From an uncultured Lachnospiraceae bacterium (GTDB lineage Bacteria; Bacillota; Clostridia; Lachnospirales; Lachnospiraceae): a DNA stretch of 64,000 bases. Below, piece by piece: positions 26,897-36,200 of the stretch. Made by a program: the position numbers and the translations under genes. Location of the stretch: assembly GCA_948688495.1 (NCBI GenBank), contig CAPQSW010000003.1:30678-94677 (forward strand), in the 5' to 3' direction. The notes beneath the pieces were generated by a model that saw only the letters and a program-made list of their open reading frames with translations, was not told the DNA's origin and made no database searches. Position 1 is the first letter of the stretch. Each line of letters begins with the position of its first letter.

Positions 26897-27709
26897 ATGG
26901 AATTTCGGCCATGCATAGATATTCACAATGGAAAAGTCAAACAAATTGTCGGGGGAAGCTTAAGGGATGTGGGCAGCCATGCCAAGGAGAATTTTGTTGC
27001 CAGTCAGGATGCGGCATTTTTTGCAAGGCTGTACCAGCGGTATCACATAAAAGGCGGGCATATAATCCTTTTGAATCCTGAGGGAAGCGAATTTTACGGG
27101 GCCACGAAGGAGCAGGCACTTTCAGCACTTTCGGCATATCCTGGCGGAATGCAGGTTGGCGGAGGGATTAATCCGGACAATGCAGGAGAATTTCTTGCCG
27201 CAGGGGCAAGCCATGTGATTGTCACTTCCTATGTATTCCGGGACGGTGTGGTCCGCTATGAGAATCTGGAATGTCTGGCAGATACGGTAGGTAAGGAACA
27301 TCTGGTACTGGATTTAAGCTGCCGCAGGCAGGGCGGGGATTATTATATTGTGACAGACCGCTGGCAGAAATTTACCCGGGAAAAGATAACCATGCCTTTG
27401 CTTTACAGGCTTTCGGAGTATGCGGATGAATTTTTAATCCACGCGGTAGATGTGGAGGGGAAAGCCCGGGGCATCGAGAAAGAACTGGTAAAGATTTTGG
27501 GAGAGTGGGGGGAAATTCCCATCACATATGCCGGAGGTGTTGGGAGTTTTGAGGATTTGTGGATGTTAAGGGAGCTTGGAAGGAACAGGCTAAATGTAAC
27601 CATTGGCAGCGCCCTGGATTTGTTTGGAGGGAATATGGAGTTTGAAAAAGTGTTTGAGTTCTTACAAAAGGAGGAACATTATGAGGATAAAGAAAATTCG
27701 AGGCATTAA
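26897..27709 (+). CDS. hisA: Phosphoribosylformimino-5-aminoimidazole carboxamide ribotide isomerase, eukaryotic type (HisA/HIS6-like)
   Basis: 270 residues from ATG 26897, 5 nt after AAGGAGG; ATG 26894 is too close. It catalyses the ProFAR isomerisation in histidine synthesis. The motifs match the yeast HIS6 group better than bacterial HisA: CIDIHNGKVKQIVGGSL near the N terminus, MQVGGGINPDNAGEFLAAGASHVIVTSYVF, VLDLSCRRQ, DEFLIHAVDVEGKARGIE, ITYAGGVGS and IGSALDLFGGN. The catalytic Asp pair is present (CIDIHNG and HAVDVEG). It is not next to other his genes. The 3' end overlaps the next gene by 29 bp. Confidence 0.88.
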   Translation: MEFRPCIDIHNGKVKQIVGGSLRDVGSHAKENFVASQDAAFFARLYQRYHIKGGHIILLNPEGSEFYGATKEQALSALSAYPGGMQVGGGINPDNAGEFLAAGASHVIVTSYVFRDGVVRYENLECLADTVGKEHLVLDLSCRRQGGDYYIVTDRWQKFTREKITMPLLYRLSEYADEFLIHAVDVEGKARGIEKELVKILGEWGEIPITYAGGVGSFEDLWMLRELGRNRLNVTIGSALDLFGGNMEFEKVFEFLQKEEHYEDKENSRH

Positions 27710-28844
27710 CGTTAAGTGCAAGGAAGCATTACTTATTGTGGCAATATGTCTTTGTGTACCTTTTTTTACAGGCTGTGGGGGGACATCCTATATGGATTCC
27801 AGCGAGAAGTCAAGTGAAGAAATTGGTTTTCAGGGATATGAGGAGACGGAAGACGCAGTGGAAGATGACGCTGCCGCAGAGCCGGAGGAAGCAGAAGATA
27901 CGGTGCAGGAGAACGGAGCAGATGCAAAGGGACAGGAGTCGGAGGATACGCAGGAGGAAAAGACTTCACAGGATAAAATTCTTGTCTATGAGGGTTATGT
28001 GTCCATAGATACGCTGGAGTTTGAGGGCGCAGTGCGTGCATTTAAACAAACCGTAGAAAATCATGGAGGCTTTCTTGAGGACGAGCAGAGCAGTGGAAAA
28101 GGCGGTGGATATGAGGAGAGCAGTTTGTTTGATTCCGTGTCTCCGAGGACGTTTACGGCAACTGCCAGGATTCCGTCAGACCGTTATCAGGATTTTATGG
28201 ACAAGACGGAAGGGCTTGGCCAGGTCACAGAGAGCAATTCCAAAGTCACGAACATGACAAGGCAGTATGGTACTTTAAAGGCGGAGCTTGAGATTTATGA
28301 GGCGGAGTACCAGAGATACTTAAAAATGTTTGACGAGGTGTCCGATGACAACGCCATGTTAGCCATCCAGGAGAAGCTTACGGAATTATCATTGAATATT
28401 GCCAGGACAAAAAGCGAGATGTCTGTGATAGACACGGACGCGGCTTACAGTACCGTTCGTGTGTCGATTTATGAGGTAGCCGAGTATAAGGAAGAACAGG
28501 AAGGATTTTTTGATCGTCTGGGAGCTGTGCTCATTGAAAGCTGGGAAGGGATGCTGGCATTTTTTGAAGCGATTCTTTTCTTCTTCATCCTGCACTGGTA
28601 TAAATTGCTGTTACTGTTTTTCATCGTCTTCTTTACCGTGAAGATTGTAAAAAGGTATGAAAAGAAAAATAAGCAGAAAAGGCAGCAGGTGATGCAGGCA
28701 TACCAACAGGGGCAGCAGCGGGAAAAAGGAGCGGCGCAAGCGAATCAAAAGAAGAATGAGGCAGTAGGGGAGAATCAGAAAAAAGCTGAAACAACAGGGG
28801 AAAACCACACAGAGATTCAAAAAGAAGGAGCGAAACATGAGTAA
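27681..28844 (+). CDS. DUF4349-type lipoprotein with coiled coil and C-terminal membrane segment
   Basis: 387 residues from ATG 27681, with AAAAGGAGG upstream; an upstream in-frame ATG lies inside hisA and has no ribosome binding site. A signal peptide with lipobox FFTGC is followed by an acidic linker, then the DUF4349 body (YEGYVSIDTLEFEGAVRAFK, TATARIPSDRYQDFMD, VTNMTRQYGTL, a coiled coil, SVIDTDAAYSTVRVSIYEV), a hydrophobic segment (FEAILFFFILHWYKLLLLFF) and a long Lys/Gln-rich tail. Function unknown. It overlaps hisA upstream and glnA downstream. Confidence 0.82.
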   Translation: MRIKKIRGINVKCKEALLIVAICLCVPFFTGCGGTSYMDSSEKSSEEIGFQGYEETEDAVEDDAAAEPEEAEDTVQENGADAKGQESEDTQEEKTSQDKILVYEGYVSIDTLEFEGAVRAFKQTVENHGGFLEDEQSSGKGGGYEESSLFDSVSPRTFTATARIPSDRYQDFMDKTEGLGQVTESNSKVTNMTRQYGTLKAELEIYEAEYQRYLKMFDEVSDDNAMLAIQEKLTELSLNIARTKSEMSVIDTDAAYSTVRVSIYEVAEYKEEQEGFFDRLGAVLIESWEGMLAFFEAILFFFILHWYKLLLLFFIVFFTVKIVKRYEKKNKQKRQQVMQAYQQGQQREKGAAQANQKKNEAVGENQKKAETTGENHTEIQKEGAKHE

Positions 28845-30168
28845 GTATACAAGGCAGGATATTATCCGTATGGTGAACGAGGAAGATGTAGAATTTATCC
28901 GCCTGCAGTTTACCGATATGTTTGGAGCATTTAAAAATGTAGCGGTTACCAAGAGTCAGTTGGAAAAGGCGCTGAATAACCGGTGTATGTTCGACGCATC
29001 TTCCATTGAAGGATTTGTGCGTTTTGAGGAGTCCGATATGTACCTCTATCCCGATCTCGACACGTTTGCAATTTTCCCATGGAGGCCGCAGCAGGGGAAA
29101 GTGGCGCGGATTATCTGTGACATTTTTTGTCCGGACCGAACACCGTTTGAGGGTGATTCACGTTATATTTTAAAGAAGGCAATCCATGAGGCCGCACAGC
29201 AGGGCTATCAGTTTGATGTGGGGCCGGAGTGTGAATTTTTCCTATTCCACACAGACGAGGAAGGAGGGCCAACCACAATTACCCATGAACGGGCGGGGTT
29301 TTTTGATCTGGGACCGATGGATTTGGGGGAGAATGCAAGGCGTGACATCGTGCTGGCGCTGGAGGATATGGGCTTTGAGATTGAATCTTCCCACCATGAG
29401 GTGGCACCAGCACAGCACAGGATTGATTTCCGGTATGACGAGGCGCTTATCACAGCAGATAACATTATGACATTTAAGCTGGCGGTAAAGACGATTGCCA
29501 AACGGTTTGGTCTGTTTGCAAGCTTTATGCCAAAGCCCAGATATGGAGTTAACGGCTCCGGCATGCACCTGAATATATCTGTGACGAAGAATGGGAGGAA
29601 TATATTTTTTGATGAGGCAGATGCGCGGGGACTCAGCAAGGAGGCATATTACTTTATCGGCGGATTGATGAAGCATATGCGCGGCATGACGGCAGTGCTG
29701 AATCCCCTGGTAAATTCCTATAAGCGGCTGGTTCCGGGATTTGAGGCGCCTGTCTATATTACATGGTCGGAACGGCACAGGAGGTCACTGATTCGGATTC
29801 CGGTAGAGCGGGGGGAGGCTACGAGGATTGAACTGCGCAGCCCGGACCCGGCGGCGAATCCCTATCTCGCCCTTGCCGTATGCATCTTGGCAGGACTTGA
29901 CGGTATTGAACATAAGATTATGCCTAAAGAGCCTGTCGACGCCAGCGTGTTCGAAATGAGCGGTGAGGAGCAGAGGGCGCGTGCGATCGAGGCCCTGCCC
30001 TCTAATTTGAATGAAGCGATAGATGCGTTTGCGGATGATTTGTTGTTACAGAAGGTGCTGGGAGAGCATATATCTTATAAATATACAGAGGAAAAGCGCG
30101 CCGAGTGGAGGGATTACTGCAGGCAGGTGACAAAATGGGAAATTGACAATTATCTTTACAAAATATAG
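28837..30168 (+). CDS. glnA: Glutamine synthetase type I-alpha
   Basis: 443 residues, the short GSI-alpha form. It makes glutamine from glutamate, ammonia and ATP. Motifs: FTDMFGAFKNVAVT (N-terminal beta-grasp), FDASSIEGF, GPECEFFLF (metal site), NGSGMHLNISV, RSLIRIPVERGEATRIELRSPDPAANPYLALAV. The insertion and adenylylation tyrosine of GSI-beta are not evident, so it should be feedback- rather than adenylylation-controlled. It overlaps the upstream gene by 8 bp and is followed 18 bp later by an ANTAR regulator. Confidence 0.96.
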   Translation: MSKYTRQDIIRMVNEEDVEFIRLQFTDMFGAFKNVAVTKSQLEKALNNRCMFDASSIEGFVRFEESDMYLYPDLDTFAIFPWRPQQGKVARIICDIFCPDRTPFEGDSRYILKKAIHEAAQQGYQFDVGPECEFFLFHTDEEGGPTTITHERAGFFDLGPMDLGENARRDIVLALEDMGFEIESSHHEVAPAQHRIDFRYDEALITADNIMTFKLAVKTIAKRFGLFASFMPKPRYGVNGSGMHLNISVTKNGRNIFFDEADARGLSKEAYYFIGGLMKHMRGMTAVLNPLVNSYKRLVPGFEAPVYITWSERHRRSLIRIPVERGEATRIELRSPDPAANPYLALAVCILAGLDGIEHKIMPKEPVDASVFEMSGEEQRARAIEALPSNLNEAIDAFADDLLLQKVLGEHISYKYTEEKRAEWRDYCRQVTKWEIDNYLYKI

Positions 30169-30186
30169 TCCCGCGGAGGAATTGTT

Positions 30187-30732
30187 TTGAATAATATAAT
30201 TGTCGCATTTCCCAAGATGGAAAATGCAAAAAGCATAAAAAACATATTAGTGAAAAATGGGTTCCAGGTAAGCGCAGTATGTACAGCGGGGACACAGGCA
30301 TTGCAGCATGCGGATTTGCTGGAGGAAGGGATTGTCGTATGCGCGGGGCGGCTTCAGGATATGATGTATACGCAGCTTAGGGAAAATCTGCCGCCGCATT
30401 TTGGCATGCTCGTGGTAGCTTCTGCGGGTCAGCAGGAGGAGGGCACAAGAGATAATGTTGTATTTCTCACAATGCCCCTTAAGGTGCACGAGCTCTTGAG
30501 CACGGTGGCAATGATGTCAGGGGAGCTGGTGAGAATACGGAAGAGGAAGCCCGGTCCGGCCAGACGCAGTGAGAAAGACAGACAGATGATACATAAGGCA
30601 AAGGAAGTGCTGATGGCGCGTAACCATATGACAGAGGAGGAGGCCCATCGTTATATGCAAAAGATCAGCATGGACAGCGGGACCGGACTTGTGGAAACTG
30701 CACAGATGATATTGAGTGTGATGCAGGGATAA
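30187..30732 (+). CDS. ANTAR-domain antitermination regulator (pseudo-receiver + RNA-binding ANTAR)
   Basis: 181 residues from TTG 30187, 6 nt after GGAGGA; an in-frame ATG at 30220 is a less likely start. The N-terminal part ([20 protein letters not shown]...[15 protein letters not shown]) is receiver-like but lacks the usual phosphorylatable Asp motif. The C-terminal ANTAR domain (about 121-180) is clear: [20 protein letters not shown], then [13 protein letters not shown]. In clostridia, ANTAR proteins next to glnA control nitrogen genes by antitermination. No tandem-hairpin target is visible before glnA, which overlaps the upstream gene. Confidence 0.88.
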   Translation: MNNIIVAFPKMENAKSIKNILVKNGFQVSAVCTAGTQALQHADLLEEGIVVCAGRLQDMMYTQLRENLPPHFGMLVVASAGQQEEGTRDNVVFLTMPLKVHELLSTVAMMSGELVRIRKRKPGPARRSEKDRQMIHKAKEVLMARNHMTEEEAHRYMQKISMDSGTGLVETAQMILSVMQG

Positions 30733-30752
30733 GAGTTGGAAAGGAGTGTCAA

Positions 30753-31604
30753 ATGAAGTTTACAAAAATGCATGGCGCAGGAAATGACTATATCTATGTA
30801 AATTGTTTTGAGGAAAAGGTCATACATCCTGAGGAGGTATCAAGGTTTGTCAGTGACAGGCATTTTGGCATCGGGGGAGACGGGCTGGTTTTGATTAAGC
30901 CCTCCGTACGGGCAGATTTTGAGATGGCAATGTACAATGCAGACGGTTCCCAGGGGGAGATGTGTGGAAATGCCATCCGGTGTGTGGGGAAATACGTCTA
31001 CGACCGGGGCATGACAGACAAAATGCAAATCAGCATAGATACCCTTGCGGGAATCAAATATCTGGATTTGACGTTGGAGAATGGAAAAGTGTCTGTGGTA
31101 AAGGTGAATATGGGAGCGCCCTGCCTTGATGCAGAGAAAGTTCCTGTGATAGCAGATACAAAGCAGGTAATCAATGAACCGATTGAGGTGGAGGGTAGAA
31201 CTTATCATATGACTGCCGTGTCGATGGGGAATCCTCACTGTGTCATTTTTATGGAGGAGGATGTGCGAAAGCTCAACCTAGAAGCAATTGGTCCCGTTTT
31301 CGAGAATCATCCGCGGTTTCCAAGACGGATTAATACAGAATTTGTAAATGTACTTGATGATTCCACATTGCGTATGCGTGTGTGGGAGCGCGGCAGTGGT
31401 GAGACATTAGCCTGTGGAACAGGAACCTGTGCCACAGCCGTGGCGGCTGTTTTGAATGGAAAGTCAAAAAACGAAGTTACAGTCCAACTTATAGGCGGGG
31501 AGCTTCAGATTGCCTGGGCGGGCGGCGATGCCCCTGTGTATATGACCGGACCTGCCATGACAGTCTTTGACGGTGAAATCGAGCTGCCGGAGGGAATTTG
31601 TTAA
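30753..31604 (+). CDS. dapF: Diaminopimelate epimerase
   Basis: 283 residues. It converts LL- to meso-diaminopimelate for peptidoglycan and lysine. The two active-site cysteines are in MCGNAIRC (C71) and [11 protein letters not shown] (C221). Other family motifs: [38 protein letters not shown] and [16 protein letters not shown]. It has its own ribosome binding site (GGAAAGGAG) and is followed by dapL, the usual clostridial pair. Confidence 0.97.
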   Translation: MKFTKMHGAGNDYIYVNCFEEKVIHPEEVSRFVSDRHFGIGGDGLVLIKPSVRADFEMAMYNADGSQGEMCGNAIRCVGKYVYDRGMTDKMQISIDTLAGIKYLDLTLENGKVSVVKVNMGAPCLDAEKVPVIADTKQVINEPIEVEGRTYHMTAVSMGNPHCVIFMEEDVRKLNLEAIGPVFENHPRFPRRINTEFVNVLDDSTLRMRVWERGSGETLACGTGTCATAVAAVLNGKSKNEVTVQLIGGELQIAWAGGDAPVYMTGPAMTVFDGEIELPEGIC

Positions 31605-31692
31605 AGAGCCGGAGGGAAATTTTCAAAGGCTGCCACATAAGAAAACAGTAGAAAAGAAAAAGAATTATAAATCTAAGAAAGAGGAGGATATT

Positions 31693-32907
31693 ATGTTTCA
31701 AATCAATGAGAATTACCAGAAGTTACCCGGAAGTTATCTGTTTAGCACCATAGCAAAGAAGGTAAAAGCATTCACCGAGGCAAATCCAGACAAAGACATC
31801 ATCCGTCTTGGGATCGGGGATGTGACGCAGCCCTTAGCGCCGGCAGTCATTGAGGCCATGCACAAGGCGGTGGATGAGATGGGAAAGGCAGAGACCTTTC
31901 ATGGATATGCCCCGGATCTGGGGTATGAGTTCCTGCGCAGTGCAATTGTGGAAAATGATTACAAATCCAGGGGGTGTGATATCTCAGCGGACGAGATTTT
32001 TGTCTCCGATGGCGCCAAAAGTGATTCTGCCAATATCCAGGAGATTTTCGGACCGGACAACCGTATTGCAGTGTGCGATCCGGTCTATCCCGTTTATGTG
32101 GATTCCAATGTGATGTCCGGCAGGACAGGTGTGTATGACGCAAAGTCTGAGACATGGAGCAATGTTATTTATATGCCCTGTACAATGGAGAATGGATTCG
32201 TGCCGGAGTTCCCGAAAGAGACGCCGGACATGATTTATCTCTGTTTGCCGAACAATCCTACCGGAACGACAATCACGAAGGCGCAGTTACAGGAATGGGT
32301 CGATTATGCCAACAAAGCAGGTGCCGTAATTATCTATGACGGCGCTTATGAGGCATATATTTCTGAGCCGGATGTTGCACATTCCATTTACGAATGTGAG
32401 GGTGCAAGGACGTGTGCGATTGAATTAAAGAGCTATTCCAAAAATGCCGGTTTTACCGGAGTCCGTCTCGGTTATGCCGTAGTCCCGAAAGATTTGAAGT
32501 GCAAGGATGTCTCCTTAAACTCCATGTGGGCACGCCGCCACGGGACGAAGTTTAACGGAGCGCCTTATATTGTGCAGCGCGCCGGGGAAGCTACTTACAG
32601 TCCAGAGGGAAAGGCGCAGTTAAAAGAGCAGGTGGCGTATTATATGAAGAATGCCGCCACGATAAAGACAGGGCTTAAGAACGCGGGCTACACGGTATTC
32701 GGCGGTGTCAATGCACCGTATATCTGGCTCAAGACGCCGGATAAGATGACATCCTGGGAGTTTTTTGATTATCTCCTTGACAATGCCAATGTCGTAGGGA
32801 CGCCTGGTTCCGGGTTTGGACCCAGCGGGGAAGGATATTTCCGACTGACGGCATTTGGAAGCTATGAGAATACGCTGGCGGCGATAGAGCGGATAGAGAA
32901 GCTATAA
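31693..32907 (+). CDS. dapL: LL-diaminopimelate aminotransferase
   Basis: 404 residues from ATG 31693, with AAAGAGGAGG upstream. It is a PLP aminotransferase that makes LL-diaminopimelate directly from tetrahydrodipicolinate, bypassing the succinyl or acetyl route. N terminus [18 protein letters not shown] and [11 protein letters not shown] are typical; the PLP lysine is K250 in [15 protein letters not shown]; the substrate-loop region is PNNPTGT. The previous gene, dapF, performs the next step. A strong terminator follows. Confidence 0.97.
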   Translation: MFQINENYQKLPGSYLFSTIAKKVKAFTEANPDKDIIRLGIGDVTQPLAPAVIEAMHKAVDEMGKAETFHGYAPDLGYEFLRSAIVENDYKSRGCDISADEIFVSDGAKSDSANIQEIFGPDNRIAVCDPVYPVYVDSNVMSGRTGVYDAKSETWSNVIYMPCTMENGFVPEFPKETPDMIYLCLPNNPTGTTITKAQLQEWVDYANKAGAVIIYDGAYEAYISEPDVAHSIYECEGARTCAIELKSYSKNAGFTGVRLGYAVVPKDLKCKDVSLNSMWARRHGTKFNGAPYIVQRAGEATYSPEGKAQLKEQVAYYMKNAATIKTGLKNAGYTVFGGVNAPYIWLKTPDKMTSWEFFDYLLDNANVVGTPGSGFGPSGEGYFRLTAFGSYENTLAAIERIEKL

Positions 32908-32931
32908 AAGAATAACGCCATACAAAATAAA

Positions 32932-32993
32932 AACATACAAAAACCAGGGGTAGCAGAATGCAAAATTTGTCCCCTGGTTTTTTGTATGTTTTT
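32932..32993. terminator. Long bidirectional terminator after dapL
   Basis: AAACCAGGGG (32941-32950) pairs with CCCCTGGTTT (32971-32980), extended by ACATACAAA/TTTGTATGT arms and flanked by T-rich tracts. It separates dapL from the glycoside hydrolase cluster. Confidence 0.88.
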
Positions 32994-33021
32994 ACTGAAA
33001 AACGCATTTGTAATAAATAAA

Positions 33022-33063
33022 TTTAGTAAAACACTTGAAAAATTTACTAAAAAATTTTACAAT
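33022..33063 (+). promoter_or_regulatory. Promoter of the glycoside hydrolase cluster with an operator-like inverted repeat
   Basis: TTGAAA (33035-33040), 17-bp spacer, TACAAT (33058-33063). A perfect 9-bp inverted repeat TTTAGTAAA (33022-33030)/TTTACTAAA (33043-33051) surrounds the -35 box, with centres about two helical turns apart. A dimeric regulator bound here would block the promoter. The regulator is not in the window. Confidence 0.65.
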
Positions 33064-33212
33064 AAAGACAATAGATGCAAGGTGGGAAAATCTAGGATTT
33101 CTTATGCTGCAGGGATTAGGCACAAGGCAGTGTGACAGAAGAAAGCAGCATCTTAGGGAATCAGAACGGAAGGGAACGCCATGCTCTAAAAAAAGAAAAG
33201 GAGAAGATTAAG

Positions 33213-36200
33213 ATGAGAGGATTAAGGAAAGGTATCAGTGCTGTCCTTACAGCGGCTCTCGTCCTTACTGCAGTGCCTGTAAATGGAAATAACCAGGTAT
33301 ATGCGGCGGAGGAGACGGCCGTGGATGCGACAGTGAAAGTGCTCCCGGACCAGGCGTCAACGTTTCATGATACGGACAACGATGGGCTGGGGGAGTTTGA
33401 AGGCTGGGGTACGTCCCTGTGCTGGTGGGCGAACCGTTTAGGGTACGACACCACAATGACCCAGAAAGCGGCAAAAGCTTTCTTTAATAAAGATGAAGGT
33501 CTGGGACTCAACATTGGCCGCTACAACATAGGAGGCGGTGACAACACCGGAGAGGTAGAAGATGTGGATGTGCCGGTGAACCCAAAAGCTACGATTCTTG
33601 GCGTGGAGAAAAAGACAGGCGTTCTGGATTATAATGGAAATTCAGATAAAATGAAGGTATCGACAGAGAGCAGATTTGCAGATGCCGTTTACCTGTACTC
33701 CGATGCTGATTTCGGCTTTACGAAAGGAAAAAAGGTCGGTAGTTTTCAGTATGTAGGCTGGGTAAAACAAATGGACGGTGCGGTAGGGGATGGCGACAAC
33801 CTTCATTATAACGTGAATGCAAGTGCGGCGGGAACTTACACCGTAAAACTGCTTGCATACCACAATGCCAAGTTAGAAAGGGATATTGCAATCAAGGTGA
33901 ATGGTACGACAGAACATGTTGTCAGTGCAGAAGAACTTATGGAACATAAGATTGCAGAGGCAAGCAGCAAGGGTCTGTTCCTTGCAACCATCAAGAATGT
34001 TGCATTAAATCAGGGCAGTAACACGATTGAAGTGGCAGGAAAGAAGGAGTGGACGCTTGATTTTGTTAAATTTTTGGTTGTCAAGTCTGGGGAGGAAGGC
34101 GTGTTGCCGGAGATGGACGACACCTTACATGCACCGCATATCAAGCGTTCCGATTCGAATATGCCGGGTTACTGGAAAGATGTGACAAAGATTACGGTTA
34201 CCCCGATGGAAGGCTTTGCCAGAGTGGATGAGGAATGCGGTTATGCATGGAATTATGACTGGACAAAGGATGAGAACCAGAGGAATATCTTAAAGGCTGC
34301 GAAGGCTGCAAGCGGCGCAGAGTTTATTGCAGAAGCGTTCTCCAACTCTCCACCCTACTTTATGACGAACAGCGGATGTACCTCAGGAGCTCTTGACTCC
34401 AGCAAAGACAATCTGCGTAAGGATTCTTACCATGCGTTCGCTGCGTATATGGCGGATGTGATTACGCATTATGCCGAGGAAGGCATTGTGGACTTTACAA
34501 GCGCAACACCGATGAATGAGCCGTATACAAATTACTGGGGTGCAAATAGCGCGAAGCAGGAAGGCTGCCATTTTGATCAGGGCGAGTCAGAATCTACGAT
34601 TATTGTAGAGTTAAAGAAGGAGCTGGCGAAGAAAGCGGAAGCAGCAACGGATGCGAAGGTAAAAGCAACGCTTGAGAATATCATTCTCTCCGGTACGGAC
34701 GAGACCAGTATCGACACGGCGATTACATCTTATAACGCATTGTCTGACGAGGCAAAGGCAAGCATTGCGCGTATCGATACCCATACATACAGCGGCTCCA
34801 AGCGGGCAGAATTGTCTGAGCTGGCGAAGAAGGAGAACAAGAACCTGTGGATGTCTGAGATTGACGGAGCGTCCCAGGCAGGAACCAATGCAGGCGAGAT
34901 GGCTGCCGGACTTGGATTTGCACAGAGGATTATCACAGACATTAATGGCCTCAAGTGCTCTGCATGGATTATGTGGAACGCCGTTGATCTCAATATAGAT
35001 GAAAACAATGAATTTGACGCAAATTCGCTGGATGAATTAAGGAATAAGAAGAACGACAGCGGCGAGGTTATGTATGACCCAGAGAATAAGGGCTGGTGGG
35101 GAATCGCCATCGGCGACCACAACAACAAGGACCTTATTCTGACGAGGAAATATTATGCCTACGGACAGTTCTCCAGATATATCCGTCCGGGCTATACGAT
35201 TATGGGAACCAGCGACGCGGGCAACACTTTGATTGCTTATGACAAGAAGAGTAAAAAGGCAGTCATTGTGGCGGTCAATACAGCGGGAACAGACGAGACC
35301 TGGAAGTTTGACCTTGGCAGATTTGAGACGATGGGAAATAAGATTACGGCATACCGTACCAGCGGCGGGGACGAAGGCGGCGAGAACTGGGTAGATGTTT
35401 CCACATCGGTAAACGCAGTGGCAGACACGGCAAACAGAAGCTTCACCGCCAAGTTGAAGGCAAATTCCATCACCACTTATATTGTGGAAGGTGTGGAGTT
35501 TGATAAAGAAAAAGACGATGAACGCGCAAAGCGTGCTGCTGATTTGGATAAGATGCAGACTGAGGTTATGAATCAGATGGATTTGAGCAGCTTAAAGCTC
35601 AAGGAAATCAAGCTGAGCGCTTCTATGGTAAGCGGAAGCGCACCGTGGAATAATGACACGACAAATGGTGTCACCAATGTTGTGGACAATGATCTCGTTT
35701 CATTTTTCGATGGTGTAGCGGAAGGTTACGTCCAGATTGATTTGGGAGAAGGCAAGGAAACAGCGATTGTAGCTTACGGCTATGCGCCGCGTTATGTGAA
35801 CAACGACAGCCAGTACCTGGACAGGTGCGTGGGTGCGACCCTTTACGGCTCCAACGATGGCAAGGAGTGGGATGCGCTGCATACGATTACAAAGATGCCG
35901 GAAGGCGGCAAAATCAATTATGCCTATATGAACGAGTTTAAGTCCAGAGGCGTTATGGGCAAGGCGTACCGTTACTATAAATATGCAGTAGATGCCAGCG
36001 GAAACTGTAACATTGCAGAGTTGAAGCTGTATGAGATGCCGGCAGACCTCGTGATTCCGGAATTGCCGGATACGTTAGAAGAATGGGTTACATATTGTGA
36101 AGGAAAGACGGAGGGCCGCGACTATGTAGCAGCAGGCAAGACGAAATACGAAGCTGCCCTTGCAGCCGCAAAAGCATTAAATTCTTCTGCAACGCAGGAG

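Noticed and set aside
33132..33212. N-terminal extension of the GH30-GH43 protein
   Set aside because: The upstream GTG gives 27 residues without a ribosome binding site. The ATG at 33,213 has AAAAGGAG and a regular signal peptide.
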